Part shown: positions 19,323 through 26,507 of the stretch, piece after piece
Numbering within the stretch: the first letter of the stretch is position 1
Layout of the letters: every line of letters begins with the position of its first letter
Assembly: GCF_037039395.1 (NCBI RefSeq)
Contig: NZ_CP146242.1
Coordinates: forward strand, 744,001-808,000
Length of the DNA: 64,000 nt
Direction: 5' to 3'
From: Agrobacterium vitis
Lineage (GTDB): Bacteria; Pseudomonadota; Alphaproteobacteria; Rhizobiales; Rhizobiaceae
Notes under the pieces: generated by a model
Seen by the model: the letters and a program-made list of their open reading frames with translations, nothing else
Told to the model about the DNA's origin: nothing
The model's database searches: none
Translations under genes and position numbers: made by a program

Positions 19323-19991
19323 TTATCCGACAATCGCAAAACGCTCCGGCTGCGGCTCACCGCGACGTGGCGCGGGCGCGCGGCCAATCCACTGCACATG
19401 CCGCTCCAGGATGGCTGTCGCCTCACCGACGGCGTTACGCCGCAAGGCATCCAGAATGGCGCGATGGTCGTGATCGGTACGGCGTTCCCAGCCACTTTGC
19501 CAGCCTGCCAGCAGGAAATGGGCGCTGACCGCATGCAGGTCATCGATGGCAGTCAGCAGGCGCGGCATATCGCAGGTGGAAACGATCAGCCGGTGAAAGC
19601 GTCGATTGGCCGCCTCCCAGTCCTCGACATTGTCGGCGCGATCGCAGGCGCAGGTCGCGGCTTCCGCTTCGTCCAGCAGCGCGGGCGTCAGATGCGGAGC
19701 GGCATGCTTCAGCGCCAGCACTTCAAGTGCGGCGCGCATTTCCGCCACTTCGCGCACCTGTTTCAGATCGAAACTCGCCACCCGGACCCCGCGGCGCGGC
19801 AGACTGACGACCAGTCCCTGCGCCTCCAGACGCCGGAACGCCTCCCGCACCGGCACCTGGCTTACCGAAAATTCCTCGGCAATATGGTCCTGTGCCAGCC
19901 TTATGCCGGGCTGCAATTCTCCATGCACGATGCGTTGCGCCAACACGCGGGCAATCCTCGCGGCTATAGTGTCGTCCTTGGCTTTGCTCAT
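19323..19991 (-). CDS. GntR-family regulator, FadR/FCD subfamily
   Basis: 222 residues. The N-terminal winged helix (IAEEFSVSQVPVREAFRRLEAQGLV, about residues 32-58) is a GntR DNA-binding domain. The C-terminal FCD domain (VREVAEMRAALEVLALKHAAP, then NRRFHRLIVS and HRAILDALRRNAVGEA) carries the His/Asp metal-site residues of FadR-like sensors of organic acids. It diverges from a HAD phosphatase, and the shared 163-bp intergenic DNA holds two identical palindromes, its probable operators. Effector unknown. Confidence 0.88.
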   Translation of the reverse strand: MSKAKDDTIAARIARVLAQRIVHGELQPGIRLAQDHIAEEFSVSQVPVREAFRRLEAQGLVVSLPRRGVRVASFDLKQVREVAEMRAALEVLALKHAAPHLTPALLDEAEAATCACDRADNVEDWEAANRRFHRLIVSTCDMPRLLTAIDDLHAVSAHFLLAGWQSGWERRTDHDHRAILDALRRNAVGEATAILERHVQWIGRAPAPRRGEPQPERFAIVG

Positions 19992-20032
19992 GTCTTCTGA
20001 TTAGGCTGAAGGGGCATATTTGTCGAGGGATA

Positions 20033-20096
20033 CGCAGATCTGCCCTAAACATCTGGACCATGAACATCTGGGCCATGAACATTCGGCAGATCTGCG
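20033..20096. promoter_or_regulatory. double palindrome with internal direct repeats between gntR and HAD gene
   Basis: CGCAGATCTGCC (20033-20044) and its exact reverse complement GGCAGATCTGCG (20085-20096) face each other; each contains the perfect palindrome GCAGATCTGC. Between them lie two 15-bp direct repeats, AACATCTGGACCATG (20048-20062) and AACATCTGGGCCATG (20063-20077), and a third partial copy. The first site starts 42 bp upstream of the gntR start, the second ends 59 bp before the HAD start. Spacing (52 bp, about five helical turns) would allow two dimers on one face with looping. Confidence 0.55.
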
Positions 20097-20154
20097 CAAT
20101 TGTTCTTTACCTCCGTATCGTGTAGTCAGGCATTTCCCCCGACAACAGGATATG

Positions 20155-20850
20155 ATGAGCATGGCTGGCTTCGACCTCACCCTTTTTGATTGTGACGGCG
20201 TGCTCGTCGATTCCGAAATCATTGCCGCCAAGGTGGAATCCAAGCTGCTGACCGAGGCCGGTTATCCGATTTCAGTCGAGGAAATGGGCGAGCGATTTTC
20301 CGGCATGACCTGGAAAAACATCCTGATGACCATCGAGAAGGAAGTGGATATTCCGCTCTCGGCCAGCCTGATCGACAAGTCGGAAGCCCTGCTGGACCAG
20401 CGGCTGGCCCGCGAGGTCAAGCTGGTGGAGGGCGTCACCTACGCCCTGTCCCGTCTCCAGGGGCCACGCTGCATCTGCTCGAACTCGTCGTCGCAACGGC
20501 TGGACATGATGCTGACCAAGGTTGGCCTCAAGGAATTTTTCGCGCCGCATGTCTATTCCGCCAAGGATCTGGGCGCTGACCGGGTCAAGCCGAAGCCCGA
20601 TATCTATCTGCATGGCGCCGCCCAGTTCAACGTCCAGCCGCAAAATTGCGTGGTGGTGGAAGACAGCGTGCATGGCATCCATGCCGCCCGCGCCGCTGGC
20701 ATGCGGGTCGTCGGCTTTACCGGCGCCTCCCACACTTACCCCTCCCATGCCGACCGCCTGACCGAAGCCGGAGCGGAAACCGTCATCGCCCGGATGATGG
20801 ACCTGCCAGCAGTGATTGCCGCCATGGCCGAATGGGAGCATGTGATCTAG
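20155..20850 (+). CDS. HAD-IA phosphatase (beta-phosphoglucomutase / YieH-like)
   Basis: About 231 residues. Motif I is LFDCDGVLVDSE with both aspartates; the helical cap follows (residues 18-85); motif II is CICSNSSSQRL, motif III VKPKPD and motif IV VVVEDSVHGIHAA. It should hydrolyse small sugar or organophosphates. The frame is open to 20020, but the upstream part overlaps the operator repeats and has no ribosome site. ATG 20155 (or 20152 or 20161) follows ACAGGAT. Divergent from the GntR regulator, which probably controls it. Confidence 0.85.
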   Translation: MSMAGFDLTLFDCDGVLVDSEIIAAKVESKLLTEAGYPISVEEMGERFSGMTWKNILMTIEKEVDIPLSASLIDKSEALLDQRLAREVKLVEGVTYALSRLQGPRCICSNSSSQRLDMMLTKVGLKEFFAPHVYSAKDLGADRVKPKPDIYLHGAAQFNVQPQNCVVVEDSVHGIHAARAAGMRVVGFTGASHTYPSHADRLTEAGAETVIARMMDLPAVIAAMAEWEHVI

Positions 20851-20887
20851 AGTTTGTTTCCAGGTTTTTGAAAGCGTCAGCGCCCAT

Positions 20888-21814
20888 TCACCGAGGCACT
20901 GCAGCGGGCGGGAGGCGGACGGTGAGCGCCTGCGGCAGAATGCTAAAGCGCAATGCGCCGGGCCTGATCACTTCGCCATCGGCCTCGGCCATGGGGATCT
21001 TGCCATGCGGCTCGATGTCGATCACTTGGCCGCGATGGGTCTTGATCGCGGACGAATTCGCCTGACTGCCATTAGCGAAAGCGGCAAAGATCTTCAGATT
21101 GCCAATGGCACCGCAATGGCGCGCAAAGACCAGATCGAGCTGGCCGTCGTCCAGCAAAGCCTGCGGCGCGGCGCGCACACCGGCACCGAACCACCTGCCA
21201 TTGGTAACGGCGGCCACAAGAACCGCGCCGTCATAAACGCACCTTCCATCCACCGAAATGCGCAGGACCGCGCCCCTGTAGCGGGCGATGCGCACCAATG
21301 ACATCAGCCGGTAGCGCAGAAAAGCCGGCAGCCGCGAGGGGCCACGGCTTGCCTCGATCGCCGCGACGATCTCGCCCGAGACACCAGTACTGGCGACATT
21401 GATGAAATGCGTGGTCTGCGCCTCACCACCGCCCACACGGCTTTGCAAAAGCCCGACATCGATGCGGCGCGGGGTCGCCATGGCAATTGCCTGCAATTGG
21501 CGCTCGGTGGTCGCGGGCCAATCGAAATTGCGGGAAAAATCCGCGCCCGTGCCACCCGGCAGAAACGCAAAGGCGGTTTGTGGATAAAGCGATGTCAGCA
21601 GCCCATCCACGGCCTGACCAACCGTGCCATCGCCACCCACCACCAGAACCAGATCAGTTTCCGGCGTGACAGCGGCGCGCACCTGGGGACCCGTCATGCC
21701 CTTGACAGTTTCAACCAGCGAATAGCCGGGAAAAATCTCCGCAAGGGCACGGGCCGTGGCAGGCCATGTATGAGCACCGCCCGCCACAGGATTGCGAATG
21801 ACCGTGACCCTCAT
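20888..21814 (-). CDS. diacylglycerol kinase-family lipid kinase
   Basis: 308 residues. The DAGK catalytic domain is at the N-terminus: VIRNPVAGG (residues 5-13), LVLVVGGDGTVGQAVDGLL with the GGDGT nucleotide loop near residue 60, and FLPGGTGADFSRNF near 85. The C-terminal beta-sandwich has DGQLDLVFARH and IPMAEADGEV. Likely phosphorylates diacylglycerol or a related lipid at the inner membrane, similar to YegS/BmrU. Convergent with the HAD gene, 37 bp apart. Confidence 0.88.
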   Translation of the reverse strand: MRVTVIRNPVAGGAHTWPATARALAEIFPGYSLVETVKGMTGPQVRAAVTPETDLVLVVGGDGTVGQAVDGLLTSLYPQTAFAFLPGGTGADFSRNFDWPATTERQLQAIAMATPRRIDVGLLQSRVGGGEAQTTHFINVASTGVSGEIVAAIEASRGPSRLPAFLRYRLMSLVRIARYRGAVLRISVDGRCVYDGAVLVAAVTNGRWFGAGVRAAPQALLDDGQLDLVFARHCGAIGNLKIFAAFANGSQANSSAIKTHRGQVIDIEPHGKIPMAEADGEVIRPGALRFSILPQALTVRLPPAAVPR

Positions 21815-21842
21815 GCCGGACCTACCATTGCCGCGCCGCTAT

Positions 21843-21928
21843 TCATGGAACCATCAAGAGCGTGCGGCGTCCTTGTTTTTACGCATTTGCGAACACAAAA
21901 CCGCTTCGCACGTCTGCTGAAATGCTCA
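21843..21928. repeat. dispersed rhizobial intergenic repeat, copy 1
   Basis: The stretch TCATGGAACCATCAAGAG ... TTGTTTTTACGCAT ... CACAAAACCGCTTCGCA ... TGCTGAAATG parallels the element at 48108-48210 (TCATGGAACCGCAG ... TTGTTTTAACGCAT ... CGCAAAACCGCACCGCG ... TGCTGGAAATG) in the same order. It lies between two minus-strand genes, upstream of the lipid kinase and downstream of the lipoprotein. The sequence type is common in Rhizobiaceae genomes; role unknown. Confidence 0.6.
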
Positions 21929-21992
21929 ACACACAGAAAGAGCGACAGCGCCATGCACCATAGGTGACGCGGCGCTGTCGTGCCTGACGGGC

Positions 21993-22679
21993 TTATTTGT
22001 GCTTTTTGCCGGATGGCTTGCCTGTGGTCTTGGCCGGACCTTCATCGAAGCCGACAAAGATCTGCGTCGCCGCCGTGGCATTGGCAGCCATGGTGATATC
22101 GCGGCTAAACAGGAACTGGGACGGCTGATCGGCACTGGCGAGGTTGGCGGTAAACGGCACCAGTTCCGAAGACACCACTGTATCGCCATCGACGACGGCA
22201 ACCCGGATCGGCATGCTGATCGATCCGGCATGGCCCTGCGGACCCGCCACCAACCGTCCTGCCACCTGGACCTTGACGGTCAGGGTGGTATCGGACTGGG
22301 TGCAGGCGCGGGTGGTTTCGGCAAGCGAGGCCTGGAACACCACGTCCTGCGGGTCCTTGGACCCCGACTTGGCATAGGTGCGGTAGAAGGAGGTACCGTC
22401 GCGCAGCGAGACCTTCGGGCAGACAGCCTGAACCACAGCGCCAGACGCCGCCGCCGGGGCGCCAGCCGTGGCAGCACCGGAGACAGATGTCGTGGCATTA
22501 GAGCTGAACAGGCCGCCTCCACTGGCGCCGGAACTGGAGCTGGCCCCGGAGCCGCTGGTATTGCAACCGGCCAGAAAAACGGCCAGGACCGGAACAATAA
22601 CCAGAGCTGACTTATTAACCAGAGCCAAATTATTAACCTTAGATGGGGCGGACGAGCCGCGCATTATAGATTGAAACAC
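21993..22679 (-). CDS. putative lipoprotein of unknown function
   Basis: 228 residues from GTG 22679, preceded by AGAAGG. The N-terminus ends in the lipobox LAGC (VIVPVLAVFLAGC), so it should be lipidated. A Ser/Gly/Ala-rich linker (about residues 40-85) leads to a folded region with two cysteines (AVCPKVSLRDG and ETTRACTQSD) and alternating beta pattern (LTVKVQVAGRLVAGPQG, IRVAVVDGDTVV). The C-terminus is basic (GKPSGKKHK). I recognise no family. Confidence 0.7.
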   Translation of the reverse strand: MFQSIMRGSSAPSKVNNLALVNKSALVIVPVLAVFLAGCNTSGSGASSSSGASGGGLFSSNATTSVSGAATAGAPAAASGAVVQAVCPKVSLRDGTSFYRTYAKSGSKDPQDVVFQASLAETTRACTQSDTTLTVKVQVAGRLVAGPQGHAGSISMPIRVAVVDGDTVVSSELVPFTANLASADQPSQFLFSRDITMAANATAATQIFVGFDEGPAKTTGKPSGKKHK

Positions 22680-22924
22680 CGGGTCACACCTTCTGCATCA
22701 TGACTTCGTCTCACCGCGTGGAGGATGCGGCTGGAAACAGGAAAATCTCCCGTAATCAGCCTTTCCTTATCGGTTGGCGATGGTCTATACCAGCGGCGTG
22801 GCAAAAAATCGATCAGCTAGCGCGTGCTTTTGCAATTTTCGACAAGGCATCGGCAAGACTCTGAATCATTGTGGCGGCCATCAAACTTTAGACCGGGCGT
22901 GACCTTTAGACCGAGGATACTGGC

Positions 22925-24322
22925 ATGGACTTTATTTCCACTCGCGGCGAGGCGCCCGCTCTCAATTTCTGCGATGCGCTTCTGGCAGGCCTCGCCCGTG
23001 ACGGTGGCCTTTATCTGCCCCGCGAATGGCCGAAAATGCGCAAGCGCGACATCCGGGCGCTGCGTGGCAAGACCTACCAAGAGGTCGCGTTTGCGGTGCT
23101 GAAACCCTTCGTGGACGGCGAAATCAAGGATGAGGCGCTTCAGGCGATGATCCATGACGCCTATGCCACCTTCCGCCATCCTGCTGTCGCGCCTTTGGTG
23201 CAGACCGGGCCGAATTCCTATATTCTCGAACTGTTTCATGGCACGACGCTGGCCTTCAAAGATGTCGCCATGCAATTGCTTGGCCGGCTGATGGATCACG
23301 TTCTGCGCGAGCGCGGACAGCGCGCCACCATTGTCGGCGCCACCTCGGGCGACACGGGCGGCGCGGCTATCGATGCCTTTGCCGGGCTTGATAATATCGA
23401 CATGTTCATCCTGTTTCCCAAGGGCAAGGTTTCGCCCGTGCAACAGCGGCAGATGACCACATCCAAGGCCGGGAATGTCCGGGCGGTGGCCATCGAGGGC
23501 AATTTCGACGATTGTCAAGATCTGGTCAAAGCCATGTTCAACCATGTTGCTTTTCGCGACAAGGTGCAGCTATCCGGCGTCAATTCGATCAACTGGGCGC
23601 GGATCATGGCCCAGGTTGTCTATTACTTTACCGCCGCCCTTTCTCTGGGGGGACCGGACCGCAAGATATCCTTCACAGTGCCAACAGGCAATTTCGGCGA
23701 TATTTTCGCGGGCTATGTGGCGCGCGAAATGGGTCTGCCCATCGACAAGCTGGTGATTGCCACCAATGACAACGACATCCTGGCCCGCACGCTGAAAACC
23801 GGGCGCTACGAGATGCGCGGCGTGATGGCCACCAGCTCGCCATCAATGGATATCCAGATCTCCTCGAATTTCGAGCGCCTGCTATTTGAAGCCAGCGACC
23901 GCAATGCTGGCGAGATCCGTTCGCAGATGGCGTCCCTCAAGCAATCCGGCGCTTTCGAAATCAAGCCGGAGGCGCTGAAGACCATCCGAAAACTGTTCCG
24001 GGCCGGACGCGCCACGGAAAAGGAAGTGGCCAAGACCATTGCCACCACTTTGGCTGAAACCGGCTATCTGCTTGATCCCCATACGGCTTGCGGCGTGGTG
24101 GTCGCATCGAAATTCGAAAAGCCGCAAAGCCCGATGGTGACGCTGGCCACCGCCCATCCCGCCAAATTTCCGGCGGCGGTAAAATCGGCATCGGGTATTG
24201 ACCCCGCGCTTCCGACGTGGCTTGCTGATCTGATGGATAGGGAGGAGCGTTTCGACGTCCTTGCCGGCGAGCTCGACGTGGTGGAGGCATTCATCTCCGC
24301 CCATTCGCGCGCTGGTGCTTAA
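22925..24322 (+). CDS. thrC: threonine synthase
   Basis: 465 residues. PLP enzyme making L-threonine from O-phospho-L-homoserine. The PLP lysine is in TTLAFKDVAMQLLGR (K112). The phosphate-binding loop ATSGDTGGAA is near residue 140. NSINWARIMAQ and FTVPTGNFGDIFAGYVA are typical of the long (yeast/E. coli type) threonine synthases. ATG 22925 follows GAGG at good spacing. An M16 peptidase gene follows after 20 bp, as often seen in rhizobia. thrB, the preceding pathway step, is at 37324 in this window. Confidence 0.97.
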   Translation: MDFISTRGEAPALNFCDALLAGLARDGGLYLPREWPKMRKRDIRALRGKTYQEVAFAVLKPFVDGEIKDEALQAMIHDAYATFRHPAVAPLVQTGPNSYILELFHGTTLAFKDVAMQLLGRLMDHVLRERGQRATIVGATSGDTGGAAIDAFAGLDNIDMFILFPKGKVSPVQQRQMTTSKAGNVRAVAIEGNFDDCQDLVKAMFNHVAFRDKVQLSGVNSINWARIMAQVVYYFTAALSLGGPDRKISFTVPTGNFGDIFAGYVAREMGLPIDKLVIATNDNDILARTLKTGRYEMRGVMATSSPSMDIQISSNFERLLFEASDRNAGEIRSQMASLKQSGAFEIKPEALKTIRKLFRAGRATEKEVAKTIATTLAETGYLLDPHTACGVVVASKFEKPQSPMVTLATAHPAKFPAAVKSASGIDPALPTWLADLMDREERFDVLAGELDVVEAFISAHSRAGA

Positions 24323-24342
24323 GAAACGCGGAAAGATGGACC

Positions 24343-25647
24343 ATGAATGTTGAGTGCACCCGCCTGCCTTCGGGGCTGACGGTCGTTACCGAAAAAATGC
24401 CGCATCTGGAAAGCGTCGCGCTGGGCGTCTGGGTCAAATCCGGTTCGCGCGATGAAACCGCCGAGGAACATGGCATTGCCCATCTTCTCGAACACATGGC
24501 TTTCAAGGGCACCAAACGGCGCAGCGCCCGCCAGATTGCCGAGGAAATCGAGAATGTCGGCGGCGAGCTGAATGCCGCGACATCGACCGAGACCACCTCC
24601 TATTACGCCCGGGTGCTGAAGGACGACGTGCCGCTGGCCGTCGATATCCTCGCCGACATTCTCACTGATTCGGCCTTCGATGACGAAGAGTTGATCCGTG
24701 AAAAGCATGTGATCCTGCAGGAAATCGGCGCGGCCTTCGATACGCCTGATGACGTTGTCTTCGACCGTTTCGCCGAAACCGCCTTTCGCGACCAGACGGT
24801 CGGGCGCGGCATTCTCGGCACGCCCCAAACGGTGGATGGCTTCACCAGCGATCAGATTCGCGCCTATCTCGCCCGCAACTATACCACTGACCGGATGTTC
24901 GTGGTGGCGGCTGGCGCCGTCGACCATGAAAGCTTCGTGCGCCAGGTGGAAGACCGCTTCAGCACGCTGCGCACCAAGCCCGCCGTCTCGCCGCTGATCA
25001 CCCCTGCCCGCTATACAGGCGGCGAGGTGCGCGAAAGCCGTGACCTGATGGACACCCAGCTTTTGCTCGGTTTCGAAGGCCGTGCCTATCATGCGCGCGA
25101 TTTCTACGCCTCGCAGATTCTGGCCAATATCCTCGGCGGCGGCATGTCCTCGCGGCTGTTTCAGGAAGTACGCGAGTTTCGCGGTCTCTGTTATTCGGTC
25201 TATGCCTTTCACTGGGGCTTTTCCGATACCGGCATTTTCGGCATTCATGCTGCGACCGGTGGCGAAAACCTGCCCGAACTGGTGCCTGTCATCATCAGCG
25301 AACTGCGCAAATCGGCAGAACGGATCGAGCAGCAGGAAATCGACCGGTCCCGCACCCAGATCCGGGCGCAATTGCTGATGGGTCAGGAAAGCCCTGCGGC
25401 ACGCGCCGGACAGATCGCCCGGCAGATGATGCTCTATGGCCGGCCGATTTCCAATCCGGAACTGATGGAACGGCTGGAAAGCATTACCGTCGACCGGCTG
25501 ACGGACCTTGCCGGACGGCTGTTCTTCGACGGCGGCCCGCCGACATTGTCAGCCATCGGCCCGCTCGAACAGTTGGCGCCAATGGAAGAAATCCTTTCGG
25601 CCCTGTCGGGATCGCGCGAAACGGTGCTGCAGGCCGCACGCGGCTGA
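24343..25647 (+). CDS. M16-family zinc metallopeptidase (processing peptidase-like)
   Basis: 434 residues. The inverted zinc site HLLEH (residues 47-51, in GIAHLLEHMAFKGT) with a downstream glutamate (EEIENVGGELNAATSTETT) marks an active pitrilysin/MPP-beta type subunit. The second half is the inactive M16_C domain with the glycine-rich loop NILGGGMSSRLFQEVRE. Bacterial relatives of mitochondrial processing peptidase; substrates in rhizobia are unknown. No signal peptide, so cytoplasmic. Likely co-transcribed with thrC (20-bp gap). Confidence 0.93.
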   Translation: MNVECTRLPSGLTVVTEKMPHLESVALGVWVKSGSRDETAEEHGIAHLLEHMAFKGTKRRSARQIAEEIENVGGELNAATSTETTSYYARVLKDDVPLAVDILADILTDSAFDDEELIREKHVILQEIGAAFDTPDDVVFDRFAETAFRDQTVGRGILGTPQTVDGFTSDQIRAYLARNYTTDRMFVVAAGAVDHESFVRQVEDRFSTLRTKPAVSPLITPARYTGGEVRESRDLMDTQLLLGFEGRAYHARDFYASQILANILGGGMSSRLFQEVREFRGLCYSVYAFHWGFSDTGIFGIHAATGGENLPELVPVIISELRKSAERIEQQEIDRSRTQIRAQLLMGQESPAARAGQIARQMMLYGRPISNPELMERLESITVDRLTDLAGRLFFDGGPPTLSAIGPLEQLAPMEEILSALSGSRETVLQAARG

Positions 25648-25662
25648 GGCATCGCTCAATCT

Positions 25663-25712
25663 GGGCCTGGGTTTGGCCTTTGGGGGGCTGGCCTTTTGGG
25701 GGGCTTGAGGGG
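25663..25712 (+). other. G-rich tract after the M16 gene, possible G-quadruplex
   Basis: Within 50 bp there are G runs at 25663-25665, 25669-25671, 25682-25687, 25698-25703 and 25709-25712. They are separated by pyrimidine-rich spacers with the repeated words GGCCTTT and GGGGGGCT. It begins 16 bp after the M16 stop codon on the coding strand. The loops are up to 10 nt, so folding as a G-quadruplex is possible, not certain. Confidence 0.35.
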
Positions 25713-25892
25713 CCTTGAGGTTGAGCCATATCTTTCGGCAGGGTCCCGCAGTCCCTCCTGCATTCGACGGAGTGGGAACTGAACCTGTTTAGGTGGGGGC
25801 TCCTCTCCGTTCTCTGTCGTTTGCACTGCGCGGTGCAAAATGCTGTAACGGTGCAAGGTGCGGCGAACACAGCCTTGGGTGGGGGATGACAA

Positions 25893-26507
25893 ATGACGCG
25901 ATCTGTGTTCGGGTTTCTGTCCCGCCAGCCGGAACGGCCTGAACTGCGTGACGGGACACGACTGCTGCGATTGCCGCGCAATGGCGATTATAATCAATGG
26001 TATAGGCTACGGTCTGAAAGCCGGGCTTTTCTCCAGCCCTGGGAACCGCTCTGGCGTCCGGACGAGCTGACCGAAAGCGCCTTTCGATCACGTGTCATGC
26101 GCAATGCCCAGGAATATGCCTGTGGATTGGCCGTGCCATTTTTTCTGTTTCGCGAAAGCGACGCTGTGCTGATGGGCGGGCTGACCATCGGCCTGATCCG
26201 GCGCGGTGTCTCGCAGGCCTGCATGATCGGATATTGGATGGGCGAACGTTTCGCCGGCCAAGGCCATATGTTTGCCGCACTTCAATTGGCAAAACCATAT
26301 ATCTTCAAGGAACTTGAGTTGCATCGTATCGAAGCCGCCTGTATTCCTGACAATGACAAAAGCATCCGGCTGCTGGAGCGGGCCGGTTTTGAACGGGAAG
26401 GTCTGTTGCGCGGATATTTGAACATCAACGGACAGTGGAGAGATCACGCGATCTACTCGCTTCTGGCGGAACCTGGTGCCGTTTCCGGCAAAAAACTCTA
26501 TTCATGA
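25893..26507 (+). CDS. GNAT acetyltransferase, RimJ-like
   Basis: 204 residues. The acetyl-CoA site is the GNAT motif A variant IGYWMGERFAGQGHMFAALQ (about residues 110-129), followed by LHRIEAACIPDNDKSIRLLERAGF, the RimJ/RimL arrangement. These enzymes acetylate N-termini of ribosomal proteins or small molecules. ATG 25893 has a GGGGGA site. Its stop overlaps the start of the next gene (ATGA), so the two are translationally coupled. Confidence 0.9.
   Translation: MTRSVFGFLSRQPERPELRDGTRLLRLPRNGDYNQWYRLRSESRAFLQPWEPLWRPDELTESAFRSRVMRNAQEYACGLAVPFFLFRESDAVLMGGLTIGLIRRGVSQACMIGYWMGERFAGQGHMFAALQLAKPYIFKELELHRIEAACIPDNDKSIRLLERAGFEREGLLRGYLNINGQWRDHAIYSLLAEPGAVSGKKLYS

Noticed and set aside
20048..20077. 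Two 15-bp direct repeats as a CRISPR seed
   Set aside because: Only two adjoining copies with no spacers and no cas genes.
24319..25371. 350-codon minus-strand frame
   Set aside because: Shadow of the M16 peptidase gene; high-GC third positions keep the opposite strand open.
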